A stretch of DNA of 64,000 nucleotides from Leptodactylus fallax (lineage: Eukaryota > Chordata > Amphibia > Anura > Leptodactylidae): contig CAMRHE010000654.1 of assembly GCA_947044405.1 (NCBI GenBank), positions 372,001 through 436,000 on the forward strand, written 5' to 3'. The notes under the pieces were generated by a model. It was given only the letters and a program-made list of their open reading frames with translations. It was not told the origin of the DNA and did not search any database. Every line of letters starts with the position of its first letter. Within the stretch, counting starts at the first letter, position 1. Of this stretch, positions 33,560-44,788 are shown piece by piece. Both the position numbers and the translations under genes were made by a program.

Positions 33560-35440
33560 TGATAATGATATCTGCTGTACATTTAGGACCTACATTGTGA
33601 TCACATATAAAGATACAGGATCTTACTTATAAGTAAAATGAAGATTCTCAACTTTACTGTCAGGATTGTTTGGTGAGATATGAAAAAACACCTGAAATAA
33701 AAGTAGGTTACCAGTATTATGTCCAGAAACCTCTACATTTTATATGTTGTTGTTTCCTTTTTAAAAAATGTTATAAAAATGTATTGGTATTAAAACATTC
33801 CTATTAGAGATAAGTGATGAGACAAAGATCAAGGTTCACTGGGAAGTCGGAACAATTGAGAGATTTAGTGAGTAGTAAATATTCTTGGTTTCATCGTCAG
33901 CTAAATGTCAAATGTCGTGTTATCCAATTTTTTCAAAATAGTTCTGTCCATACAATACAGGCTAGATGGATGAGAGGGTGGGATTCTGTGAGGGTCAACC
34001 TGTCGATACAGCTACAGTATTCTGCTAGAACTGCTTTAGCCTACAGTGTGAGGTGGTGGCCCTCGCTTAGGGGCCTGGTCAGGAGCTGAGCCCTCGCCAT
34101 ACACGGGGGATGCCGGCTATAAAATACAGCCAGCAGCTGCCGCTAACAGCGGCAATCAGTGCTGGCTGTTAATATTTTAGATGCTACGGCAAAATACAAC
34201 CGCAGCACCTAAAGTACACAAATGCCATGGGTGCCACCATTTTTACCAACTGCTACCCATTTTTACCGATCGCTTACTATAACAGCACGGCCTATTGAAG
34301 GCTTCCAGGCTTGTCATTACTATGGTTTTATTCCAGACTGCCATAGGCAGCGTATAATAGAATGCAAGGATTTTACTATACACTAGTATTGCAGTGTATT
34401 GTATAAGCGATCGGACCCCCTAGGGTTCAAGGTATCAAGGGGGGTCTGAAAATAAAAGTAAAAGAAAATAAAGTTTTTAAAAGTATAAAAAAACCCACAA
34501 AAAATATAGAAATTCGGATCACTACCTCATTCCCTAGATCACATATCAAAATAAAAAAAAATAAAAACTGTGCTCAAAACTGCCCAAACTATTAAAATAT
34601 AAAAATATTTACCCCATACGGTGAACGGCGTAGTGAGGAAAAAAATAGTAATAGCCAAATGGCTGTCTTTTCAACACTTTGCCTCCTAAGAAATATTTAA
34701 TAAAGAGATATCAAATCATCAGATCTTTCCTAAAATGGTATCAGTAAAAACGGCATCTTGACCTGCATAAAAAGACGCCTTACGCAGATCCATACACATA
34801 AATATGGAAAAGTTACAGGTGTTAGAACATGGAAACACAAAGAAATTTTTCTATTTTGCAAAGTTTTTAATTTTTTATAAAGGTATCAAAACATTACAAA
34901 TAACATAAATTTGGTATCTCTGTGATCGTACTAACCCACAGAATACAGGTAACATGTCATTACTACCACACAGTGAATGCCATAAAAATTAAACCCATAA
35001 GAAATTGGCACAAATGCATTTTTTTTCCAATTCTGAATTTTTTTTTTTTCCAGCTTCCCAGTACATTGCACAGGATATTGGATGGAGCCATTACAAAGTA
35101 CAATTTGTCCCGCAAACAATAAGCCATCATGTGACAACTAACAAACGAAAAAATTAGGGGGTTAAACAGGGCACGGTGATCACATGACCTAACGTAAACT
35201 CAAGTTCTCATTCTCTGCCTCTCTGAAACAATCTTATACTTAGGCTAGTCATGGTGCTTTCAGGCCTGTTTGGATGGGAACACCATGTGGTCATGGCTAT
35301 AACATGGTGTCTCTAGTATATGATCTACAATTCTGAATAGTGCCCTAAATAGCAGAGCTGCTAAGTTTAATAAGATAGAGGGATCTGCTTACTGAGAAAG
35401 CAAGTCAGAAACAAAGGTAAGATGCAGATGTCTATCACTT
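33560..35440. other. T4 far upstream, duplicated non-coding sequence
   Basis: This matches the region upstream of T5 and contains the empty target site (AGCTACAG near 34010-34017) of the hAT inserted in copy B. No gene is seen. Confidence 0.6.
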
Positions 35441-35445
35441 ATATA

Positions 35446-35820
35446 CAGTAGCATCTCAATACATTAGAATATCTTTGAAACGTTCAATCATTTCAGTAAT
35501 TCAGTAATACAATCCATAATCAGCGTCTTCCACGATTGTGTGTCCTACTGAACCAGACTGAGGGACCATTTAAAGGCTTAGGAAACCTTGGCAGGTGACA
35601 CTAAATTTACAATACTGAACTGAACTTACAATATTCTAATTTTCTTAGATTTGGGTTTTCATTCCCTGTAATCCATAATCAACATTTACAGAAATAAAAC
35701 ACTTGAAATAGAAGACTCTGTGTGTAAAGATTCTAGAAAATATAGGAGGTCACTTTTTTAATTTAATTACTGAAAGAAATAAACATTTCAAAGATATTCT
35801 AATTTATTGAGTTGCCCCTG
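35446..35820. mobile_element. Short Tc1/mariner-type MITE
   Basis: Ends CAGTAGCATCTCAATACATT and AATTTATTGAGTTGCCCCTG are imperfect inverted repeats continuing through AGAATATCTTTGAAA/TTTCAAAGATATTCT. TA flanks both ends (35444-35445 and 35821-35822). No transposase is present. Confidence 0.85.
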
Positions 35821-36532
35821 TATCTCCTTCCCCTATAGTTACACATAAAGCATCAAACTCTGCTTCAATGATTCTATACATTTATAAGAAATATGTATCA
35901 AAGTAGATCAGATATATCCTCTTCTCCTATTGGACTTTCATCTACAAGATAGAAGAATCTTTATTTTTTTTTTTTCCCCCAGAACTTCAGTATGCATGTT
36001 ACACACAAATAGAACATAATATACCTTTCACACCCATAGGCTATCATGTAATATCTGTCCTCCTGCGCACCCTTCAAAGGAATATTTTGATCGTCTGTCT
36101 GAGTGAGCAATGGGTCTTTTTTTAATAGACATACCTGTTAGGTTAGGCTTACAACTGCGTTGGGGTTTCCGTTCTTCAGGTCCTCTTGAGGACCCGAAAA
36201 ACGTAAAACCAATCCGTTTAAAAAGTGGTTACATTATAGTCAATGGGGTCCGCCGGGTTTCTGCACGGTTTCCGCCTGAAAAATGTGGAGAGAAAAGTCC
36301 TGCATGCAGGACTTTTCTCTCCTCGTTTTTCAAGTGGAATGGGAGAAGGAATCCGCGAATGTTCTCCGAGCGCCGGTGTGAACCCAGCCTAAGTGGTACT
36401 AACTATTGGTATGTTTTATACAGTAGCGTTATAACAAGTAACTAATATACATGTGCTCTCATTCTATTTTCATAGGCTTACTAGCTTATTGTCCCTTGAC
36501 AAGTGGAATGAACATATGTGTGTGTGTGTATA
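35821..36532. other. Non-coding region, no gene seen
   Basis: A MITE-like fold lies around 36145-36395 (GTTAGGCTTACAACTGCGTT and 'GGTGTGAACCCAGCCTAA' at the ends). Nothing else is recognised. Confidence 0.45.
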
Positions 36533-36760
36533 CAGTTGTGCTAAAAAGTTTACATACCCCGGCAGATTTTTTTGGTTTTTTGGCCTTTTTTCAGATAATA
36601 TGAATGATAACACAAAAACTTTTTTCTCCACTCATGGTTAGTGGTTGATTGAAGCCATTTATTGTCCAACTTCTGTGTTTTCTCTTTTTAAATCATAATG
36701 ACAACCAAAAACATCAAAACGACCCTGTTCAAAAGTTCACATATTATAGGAGCTTGGCAC
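36533..36760. mobile_element. Truncated Tc1-type terminal fragment
   Basis: After a TA at 36531-36532 the sequence CAGTTGTGCTAAAAAGTTTA matches a widespread Tc1-type terminal repeat. Related sequence continues to about 36760 ('TTCAAAAGTTCACATA') with no transposase or opposite end. Confidence 0.6.
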
Positions 36761-36981
36761 ATTTATTATAGATCACACCAGAAAACTGTAGTGATCTATA
36801 CAGGAAATCTACGTTAGACCCTAACTGGCGTAGATTGCAATTTTCGAGCAAGGAAGTGGCCTGATTTATTAAGAGATATCAGAACTTTTCATTATAACGA
36901 TAGCGAGACCCTAAAGCAGTGGTTCTCAAGGCGCGGTAAGCATACCAGCAGGGGTACACTCCGCAGCTTAAGGGGTACGCA

Positions 36982-37590
36982 CAGGGGCGTAACTATCGGG
37001 ATAGCAGCGGTTACGGCTGCCACAGGGCCCGAGACATTAGGGGGCCCTGGAGCCCTGTGGCAGCCGCTACCGCGAACCCCACAAACCAGTAATGATCGCG
37101 GTCGCAGGGGGTGCGACCGCAAACGGACCCTGCAGGTTACGGAGCCCGCGGCCAGCTGGAGATGACCGGGCCCCGGACCATTATGATAGCGGTCGGGGAA
37201 AGTCTGGTTCCCCGACCGCTATACATACTGTTATTGGAAAGGGGCCCCGGCATATTGTAGGCCCCTTTCCAATAGATGGCAGCCCAGGGGAGGTGACTGA
37301 AAATAATAAACACATATTCTCACCTCTCCTGGGCGCAGCGTCCTCTCCGGCGCTCCTCTGTCATGACAGAGGGCTGTGATTAGGCCCCAGCGGTCACATG
37401 GGGCGCGGCCGCGTAATGACGTCAGTGCGCCTCTATGTGACCGCTGAGGCCCAATCACAGGCCTCGGCAGCGACGTCGAAAGAGGGCCTGAAGACGCTGA
37501 AGACGGCAGGATGGAGCGAGGATGCCAAGGAAAGGTAAGGCAAGGTAAGTATGAATGTTTGTTATTTTTAATCACCTTCCCTGGGCCTCC
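36982..37590. mobile_element. Nested hAT fragment related to the 9926 element
   Basis: It begins CAGGGGCGTAACTATCGG, the same end type as at 9926 and 56667. GC-rich palindromes follow (36998-37074; 37180-37275). No matching right end is found, so it is truncated; the right limit is approximate. Confidence 0.65.
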
Positions 37591-37807
37591 GATTATTATA
37601 CGCTGGGGTCTGAGGAGAGCTTAAATAGCACCCCAACACAGTCTCTACAGTCCACTGACCTGCCAGGCAAACTCGCATATACACGCATCTCGACTAACAG
37701 TCAGACGCAAACACACTTCAAAAGGGTAATGGGGTCATAGAGCAAACACAAAGTACCATTAAATTTAACTATTTAAAACCCAAAGGGTTCAGTGCTATAT
37801 ATATATA

Positions 37808-39455
37808 CAGTCATATGAAAAAGTTTGGGCACCCCTATTAATCTTAATCATTTTTAGTTCTAAATATTTGGGTGTTTGCAACAGCCATTTCAATTTGATA
37901 TATCTAATAACTGATGGACACAGTAATATTTCAGGATTGAAATGAGGTTTATTGTACTAACAGAAAATGTGCAATATGCATTAAACCAAAATTTGACCGG
38001 TGCAAAAGTATGGGCACCTCAACAGAAAAGTGACATTAATATTTAGTAGATCCTCCTTTTGCAAAACTAACAGCCTCTAGTCGCTTCCTGTAGCTTTTAA
38101 TCAGTTCCTGGATCCTGGATGAAGGTATTTTTGACCATTCCTCTTTACAAAACAATTCCAGTTCAGTTAAGTTTGATGGTCGCCGAGCATGGACAGCCCG
38201 CTTCACATTATCCCACAGATGTTCAATGATATTCAGGTCTGGGGACTGGGATGGCCATTCAAGAACATTGTAATTGTTCCTCTGCATGAATGCCTGAGTA
38301 GATTTGGAGCTGTGTTTTGGATCATTGTCTTGCTGAAATATCCATCCCCGGCGTAACTTCAAATTCGTCACTGATTCTTGTACATTATTCTCAAGAATCT
38401 GCTGATACTGAGTTGAATCCATGCGACCCTCAACTTTAACAAGATTCCTGGTGCCGGCATTGGCCACACAGCCCCAAAGCATGATGGAACCTCCACCAAA
38501 TTTTACAGTGGGTAGCAAGTGTTTTTCTTGGAATGCTGTGTTTTTTGGACGCCATGCATAACGCCTTTTTGTATGACCAAACAACTCAATCTTAGTTTCA
38601 TCAGTCCACAGGACCTTCTTCCAAAATGAAGCTGGCTTGTCCAAATGTGCTTTTGCATACCTCAGGCGACTCTGTTTGTGGCGTGCTTTCAGAAACGGCT
38701 TCTTTCGCATCACTCTCCCATACAGCTTCTCTTTGTGCAAAGTGTGCTGTATTGTTGACCGATGCACAGTGACACCATCTGCAGCAAGATGATGCTGCAG
38801 CTCTTTGGAGGTGGTCTGTGGATTGTCCTTGACTGTTCTCACCATTCTTCTTCTCTGCCTTTCTGATATTTTTCTTGGCCTGCCACTTCTGGGCTTAACA
38901 AGAACTGTCCCTGTGGTCTTCCATTTCCTTACTATGTTCCTCACAGTGGAAACTGACAGGTTAAATCTCTGAGACAACTTTTTGTATCCTTCCCCTGAAC
39001 AACTATGTTGAACAATCTTTGTTTTCAGATCATTTGAGAGTTGTTTTGAGGAGCCCATGATGCCACTCTTCAGAGGAGATTCAAATAGGAGAACAACTTG
39101 CATTGGCCACCTTAAATACCTTTTCTCATGATTGGATACACCTGGCTATGAAGTTCAAAGCTCAGTGAGGTTACAAAACCAATTTTGTGCTTCAGTAAGT
39201 CAGTAAAAAGTAGTTAGGAATATTCAAATCAATAAAATGATAAGGGTACCCTAATTTTTGCACCGGTCAAATTTTGGTTTAATGCATATTGCACATTTTC
39301 TGTTAGTACAATAAACCTCATTTCAATCCTGAAATATTACTGTGTCCATCAGTTATTAGATATATCAAATTGAAATGGCTGTTGCAAACACCCAAATATT
39401 TAGAACTAAAAATGATTAAGATTAATAGGGGTGCCCAAACTTTTTCATATGACTG
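37808..39455 (-). mobile_element. Tc1/mariner element with intact transposase, copy 1
   Basis: Inverted ends CAGTCATATGAAAAAGTTTG and CAAACTTTTTCATATGACTG extend well over 100 bp inward. TA precedes the left end; the right flank reads TG in a TA-rich repeat. A second copy of the same family lies at 58779-60420 in the opposite orientation. Confidence 0.95.
38036..39058 (-). CDS. Tc1 transposase (DD34E), intact, copy 1
   Basis: ATG 39058 gives 340 residues, the usual Tc1/Sleeping Beauty-type length; an upstream in-frame ATG at 39103 would add 15 residues. The N-terminal half has two helix-turn-helix units with the 'GRPR' motif between them (residues 59-62). The catalytic triad is D153 ('WTDETK'), D244 ('QQDNDPKH') and E279 ('NIIEHLW'), the exact DD34E spacing. 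The enzyme cuts and pastes the element at TA sites. Compared with copy 2 it keeps GRPR but has Arg at 204 and Asn-Val at 284-285. The frame is complete, but activity is untested. Confidence 0.93.
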   Translation of the reverse strand: MGSSKQLSNDLKTKIVQHSCSGEGYKKLSQRFNLSVSTVRNIVRKWKTTGTVLVKPRSGRPRKISERQRRRMVRTVKDNPQTTSKELQHHLAADGVTVHRSTIQHTLHKEKLYGRVMRKKPFLKARHKQSRLRYAKAHLDKPASFWKKVLWTDETKIELFGHTKRRYAWRPKNTAFQEKHLLPTVKFGGGSIMLWGCVANAGTRNLVKVEGRMDSTQYQQILENNVQESVTNLKLRRGWIFQQDNDPKHSSKSTQAFMQRNNYNVLEWPSQSPDLNIIEHLWDNVKRAVHARRPSNLTELELFCKEEWSKIPSSRIQELIKSYRKRLEAVSFAKGGSTKY

Positions 39456-39463
39456 TGTGTATA

Positions 39464-39506
<43 letters not shown>
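39456..39506. repeat. (TA)n microsatellite
   Basis: An almost pure TA run follows the right end of the Tc1 element; a short TA run also lies before its left end, consistent with insertion into a TA microsatellite. Confidence 0.85.
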
Positions 39507-39510
<4 letters not shown>

Positions 39511-40416
39511 CAAACAAGATGACAAACAAGCATAAATGTTTTAAAAGTAAAAGGAGAAAAGACAGAAGAACCTTATACTTAAGCTACATTCACACAACAA
39601 TGATTAGTGGCCGTCTGACGTCTGTTTTTTTTAATGGATGTCACATGGCAGCATTACATTCAATGTTTGTGAATGCGAGCTATTCACATGACCGTTATTT
39701 TAATGGTCCGTTGTAACAAACTGTCAAAATATAGGTCATGTTTTATTTTTGTCCATTTTTCCAGATCCCTCCATACACTGTAATGTATAGGGGATCCATG
39801 AAAACGCAATCCCCTCAGGTGCAAGACGGCCATGAAAAATTAACGTTTTTCATGGCCTTTTTGTACCTAGGTCATCTGAATGTAGTGTTAGTGTCCTTTT
39901 GTTTCCAAGAAACTTGGAAGAGCAGTATGGCCAAGACCCAGATTGTTTGTTCCATCTCATGCCCCCTCTTTGTGTTGGCATCCTGTTTGTCCCATTTGTT
40001 GTACTGGTTGGTGGCCAAAGGATGTTGGGCTTTCTGGAGACAAGTGGCAATCTCATCTAAGGATTTCTCAGTGGTCCAAGATTCACGTGTTTAGTAGCCA
40101 GGTCAGTCTAAGCTCATGTCAAGGAGTATTAGTGTCATCTGAACAGCACTAATAGTAGATGGAAGGGAAGCGGGTGGTCATACTATAGTCTGCATCCTAA
40201 CGTCCTAGTAGTTGTAAGTACATAGAACTCTAGCCATATATGGTGGTCAATGATAGCAGAATGGAAGTAATTACCTGCATAATCTGATGATCATTGGCCC
40301 ATGCATGCAGGTGGGATATTGTCTACATGTGGATGCCATGATGTTAGGACACAGCCTAACCTTGGGGGTACTTAGTTGAAACTTCTTTTGTGACTAGGGG
40401 GTATTTGGTATGAAAA
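39507..40416. other. Interior right part of the 36917 hAT, no gene seen
   Basis: An inverted pair (AGCTACATTCACAC near 39580 and TGAATGTAGTGTTAG near 39877) suggests a small MITE. The rest is unassigned. Confidence 0.45.
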
Positions 40417-42100
40417 GGTTAAGAACCACTGCTTTAAAGGGTAGGTTAAGTACATAAAGCTCTATGAAATGTTATTGCCATCTTATTACTATATAAAAAA
40501 AGGCTAAATTAAATTATAATATTGAATACATGGGTAACAGACATGACACATTAGAGGATTATCCAAAAGGACACAGAGGGATCATACACTAGTAACATTC
40601 TCAGAATATATCATCTCCAGTATACAGCTGAATCTTGAGTTATCACCAGGTACCTGCACAGTGGATCATATAGCCCCACCTTCTCAATAATCCGATTGGC
40701 TGGATTGATTCTGGTTTTTGTCACAGTCTCCGGTCAGATTTCTTAGATTATGATGGTATCTCCCACTTCTTGCCTCTCCCTGATATCTTTATAGAACCTT
40801 TCCACACTCTTAACGCAGCATGAAGGGGCTCGGTGAAGGTGTCAGTGAAGGTGTATAAGTGTCTGATGGGGTCACACAGCTCATAAAAGGACAGCCGCCC
40901 GGCCTCATAATCCAGATATATCCTGAATCTATCACTGGAGATCTTGTCAGGTAACCAGATCTCTTTACTGTCATGTCTCACTGAATACTGATTATTATAA
41001 TATCTACACAAACACCAGGACTTGTTATTATATCCAATGTATGACTGACGCCCCCTCCTGTCTATACTGGGATAACACATCCCCACCTTCCACCATCCTG
41101 ATCTACTGATCTCCACATCCCAGTAATGTCGCCCTGAGTTAACTCTTTCGCTACTTATCACCTGATAATCCTGGAATCTCTCTGCTGTTTCTGGGCAATT
41201 CTGCTCCTCTTGTGTCCAGGTTGCAGTTTTCAGGTTGCTTGATATATGGATATTATTACCAGCCGTGTTTACATCCAGTAATATGTCTGCCGGGGCCACC
41301 ATATAGATCCCGCTCCTTATATCTGTTATTATGTCACATAATGTGTGTAATGTGTCTGAGATCACAGCCACATCCCGATCATCTCCATCATGGCGCTGTC
41401 TATCATGTCCCCCTGTGTCCTCATCACCTCCCCCCTCCTCAGGATCACACAAGTCACCTGTGTCTGGTTCCTGTAAGACAGTCAGTGGATCAGTCATGTT
41501 ACACAGCTCCTCAATGTGCCTCATCTTCATGGACAGCTCGGCCTTCTTTATTTCCAGCTTCTGGATCAGAGCAGACAGTGACAGTGACTTTTCCTTCTCC
41601 TGCCTGGAGATCTCACTCTGGACCTTCTTCTCCAGGTCGTCCAGTCTTGTCCTCCTGTCTATAAAGAGGGCAGTGACTCTCTCGGCTTCTCCAGATGCTT
41701 TCTCTTGGGCTTTTCTCCTGCTCTCCTCCAGACTCTGGACTCTTTCCTCAGTCTCCTCTCTCTTTGTGATCAGTTTCTGGAGAACATTTCTCAGTTTCTT
41801 CTTCTTCTTCTCAGAGGCCTCAGCCAGTATCTCCACCCGATGTCCCCGATGTTCTCCAGCCAAACTACAGGACACACAGATACATATGGCATCCTTAGTA
41901 CAATAGTACTTTAAATGTTCCTTATGGACAGAACATTTCCTCTTCTCCAGGTTAGTGCCGGGATCAGATAAGACGTGTTCTGGTGACTTGCTGTGAAATT
42001 TCAGATGTTTATCACACAGAGAAGCTTCACAGAGTAGTGGAAGAGTGAAGAAATCAGGCGATACCTTTTAGAGGCTAACTGAGTATATTTATAAGTAAGC

Positions 42101-42140
42101 TTTCAGGAGTACTCGCTCCCTTCATCAGACATGGTGTGAT
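42101..42140 (-). ncRNA. Hammerhead-like core in the Penelope 3' region
   Basis: On the minus strand CTGATGA (42122-42128) is followed by a stem II hairpin, AGGGAG/CTCCT with loop CGAGTA, then GAAA (42101-42104). These are the two conserved core strands of a hammerhead in correct order. I could not find a convincing stem I or stem III partner, so it may be a decayed or partial ribozyme. Confidence 0.4.
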
Positions 42141-42389
42141 ACAAGAACTGAAAATTAACAGATTTTTATACACATGGTTTTCAAAGCATTTTAGAGTCCT
42201 TAAAAAAAAATTGCAATCTAAGTAGAGAAGTTATTTACAACAGGTCAAAAAAACAGTCTGGAAACTTGTGGTGCGTGACGGAGGGATCAGTAATTCTTGC
42301 TGTTATCTGTTTGCTATCAGGAGGTGATTTGTGACCCTCACAGGTCGCACATAGTGTGATTTGAAGCTGGCATGAATATTGAGTTCAGT

Positions 42390-43896
42390 TCATGGTTCAA
42401 ACATAGTGTGACATGAAGCTGGCATGAATATTAAGTCCAAATTGCAGAGTTTGAAATTTTTGCATAAATTTGTACTCCATTTCTTTTCTTTTACCTGTGT
42501 CTTAAAATGTCCCATTAAAACCACAACCCGCAAATCTTCAATAGAGTGGTTTTCTCCGGAGAAATGTGCGGCCACTGGGAGATCGGTTCTGCTGTTATTA
42601 ATGGTGGATCTGTGTGAGTTCATTCGTTGACTGAGTCTCTGCCCTGTTTCCCCCACATAGAGGCCTGTGGTGGGACATTGCACACACATTATGAGATACA
42701 CCATATTGGAAGACCTGCAGGAAAATGTCCCCCTAACTCTGTGCACCTGTTGTGACTGTGGGATAGGTACACTGTCAGCGGTGTGGATGTGCTTGCAGGT
42801 CATGCACCTTTTATGTAGGCAAGGTGAGGTGCCATTTTCAGTTGGGGCCTTCAGGGCACTCCGGACGATAATATGCCTCAGGTTTGGTGGTTGTCGAAAG
42901 GAGAGGAGAGGGGGGACTGGAAATATGTCCTTGAGTCTGTTGTCCCTATGTAGCACAGGTTGGAGCTCCTTGGCAATCCTTCGTAGGATCTCCAGCTGTG
43001 GGTTGTAGGTGACAACTAGGGGCACTCGGGCTTCTTTCTGGGTCTCTCTATATGTGAGCAGACTGTCTCTGTTAATGGCTGTTGCTTTGTTTAATTGGTT
43101 GTCTGTCACTTTTGGTTTGTATCCCAATCTGAGAAATTTCATCCTCAGATCCAGGAGGTGCTTGTCCAGGTCTGTTTTGTCAAAGCAAATACGATTGTAT
43201 CGTATAGCCTGGCTGTAGATAATAGATTGTCTTGTGTGCTTGGGGTGGAAGCTATAGTTTCTCAGGTAGGCCGTTCTGTCTGTGGGTTTGTGGTATATTG
43301 ATGTGAGTAGCCGGTGGTCTTTAATGTATATTGTGGTATCCAGAAAGTGAATTTCACTCCCTGAATAGCTAAGTTTAAGGTTGATGGTCGGGTGAAAGTC
43401 ATTGAAGTCATTATGGAATTGAAGTAGGGCCTCCTCACCTGCAGTCCAGATGACAAGGATATCATCGATATAACGAAGGTAAATCATAGGTTTGGTGGTG
43501 CATGTTGATAAATATGTTCCTTCCATTTCTGCCATAAAGAGATTTGCATATTGGGGTGCACATCTGGTCCCCATTGAAGTTCCCATTCGCTGTAGATATA
43601 GATCCTCTCCAAAGGTAAAATGGTTGTGGCTAAGGATGAATTGTATGAGCTGCGTTACTGGTTCTGTTGGGAGGTTTTGTTTTGCCAGGTGTACCCGACA
43701 TGCTGCAACTCCATCCTTGTGGGGAATGTTAGTATACAGGGATTCCACATCCATGGTGGCCAAAATGGTACCCTCAGGTAGAGGGCCCAGGGCATTCAGT
43801 TTGTTAAGAAGGTCAGTGGTGTCCTGGATATAGCTTGGAGTATCCCTGACAAGGGGTTTTAGGAGATTTTCCACCCAACCTGAGATGTTTTCTGTC
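42390..43896 (-). CDS. Penelope reverse transcriptase/GIY-YIG endonuclease (5' partial)
   Basis: About 500 residues are readable from the junction to the stop at 42390; the first start-like codon is a GTG at 43874, so no genuine initiator is present. RT motifs are 'TMDVESLYTNIP' (metal-binding Asp), 'GTSMGTRCAPQYANLF' and the catalytic 'YLRYIDDILVIW'. A Cys-rich segment 'CLHKRCMTCKHIH' and the GIY-YIG nuclease ('VYLIMC' then 'GLYVGETGQ' with 'RMNSHRS') follow. These copy RNA into DNA and nick the target. The coding part is undamaged apart from the missing N-terminus. Its phase joins that of neither TRIM half productively. Confidence 0.92.
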
Positions 43897-44276
43897 AGGA
43901 TTTCACAGCAGGTACAGGAGAGTCCACACAGTAAGTACAGCAGATTCCGGTTTCTGTCAGTGTTGGTTGAGTAGACAATAAATCCTCCATTATATTACGT
44001 AGAGCTAAACATCTCATCAGTACAGGCCGCACCTGAAACTCTTCTCTACATTCAGGACAGGAATAAACTCCAGACTGGTCCTGTGTATCCAGCACACGAT
44101 CAATACAGACCCGGCAGAAGCTGTGTCCACATCTCAGCATTACAGGATCTGTATAAGTGCTCAGACAGATGGAGCAGTCCAGCTCGGCTCTCAGGGCAGA
44201 GGATGCCATGGCTGATGGAGGAAGAAAGAGAGAAACGAAACTACAATTCTCTGACACTCAGAAACCAGAGGGCGGG

Positions 44277-44283
44277 TTTTATA
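44277..44283 (-). promoter_or_regulatory. TATA box of T5
   Basis: TATAAAA on the minus strand, 68 bp upstream of the ATG. In the leader, GAGAAACGAAACT (44229-44241, plus-strand reading) fits the AANNGAAA core bound by interferon regulatory factors; this is suggestive only. Confidence 0.55.
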
Positions 44284-44788
44284 CTTGCATCAACAAGGCA
44301 GGGCTGAACAGAACTTTGAACCTGTTAATGGACACTTATCATTATCACATATTCTAACTGCTGTACATTTAGGACCTACATTGTAATCACATATAAAGAT
44401 ACAGGATCTTATTTGTAAGTAAAATAAATATTCCCGACAGTCAGGATTGTTTGGTGAGAAATGGAAAAAACACCTGAAATAAAAGTAGATTTCCAGTATT
44501 ATGTCCAGAAACATCTATATTTTATCTGTTATTTTTAGAAAATGTTATAAAAAATTATTGGTATTAAAACATTCCTATTAGAGATAAGTGATGAGACAAA
44601 GCTCAAAGTTCACTGGGAAGTCGGAACAACTGAGAGATTTAGTGAGTAGTAAATATTCCTGGTTTCATCATCAGCTAAATGTCAAATGTCGTGTTATCCA
44701 ATTTTTCAAAATAGTTCTGTCCATACAATACAGGCTAGATGGATGAGGGTGGGATTCTGTGAGGGTCAACCTGTCGATACAGCTACAG

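Larger units (their letters stand above)
31494..35445. repeat. Segmental duplication copy A (contains T4)
   Basis: The sequence from 'AAGTACATAGAGCTCTATGA' through T4, its promoter and about 2 kb upstream matches 40447-47505. After removing the two insertions in copy B, both are about 3.95 kb. Shared blocks are seen at 31494-31640, across the TRIM gene, and at 33780-35440. Confidence 0.85.
36917..40431. mobile_element. hAT element, 3.5 kb, carrying nested transposons
   Basis: Ends CAGTGGTTCTCAAGGCG and GGTTAAGAACCACTG are inverted repeats of the hAT type. The flanking 8-mers CCCTAAAG (36909-36916) and CTTTAAAG (40432-40439) match at 6 of 8 positions, an aged target duplication. Within it lie a second hAT end at 36982, a Tc1 element at 37808-39455 and a TA microsatellite. 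The outer element has no recognisable transposase. Confidence 0.8.
42038..43896 (-). mobile_element. Penelope-like retroelement, 5'-truncated
   Basis: It lies precisely between the two TRIM halves. It encodes a reverse transcriptase plus GIY-YIG endonuclease, the mark of Penelope-like elements. The frame is open to the 5' junction and lacks the start of the RT domain, so the copy is 5'-truncated, as is usual for target-primed insertion. The 3' region (42038-42389) is non-coding and ends with a hammerhead-like core. Confidence 0.92.
40748..44209 (-). pseudogene. TRIM copy T5 split by a Penelope-like element
   Basis: The N-terminal part starts at ATG 44209 (gccATGG) and encodes the RING and the first half of B-box1 to 'SPVPAVKSC' at about 43897. 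The C-terminal part (42037 to 40748) resumes in B-box1 and stays open through B-box2, coiled coil and complete PRY-SPRY; no stop or frameshift was found in it. The two halves abut in the sister genes, so the gene was intact until the 1.86-kb insertion. One target base appears lost at the junction. The TATA box is preserved. A truncated RING-only product is possible. Confidence 0.92.
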
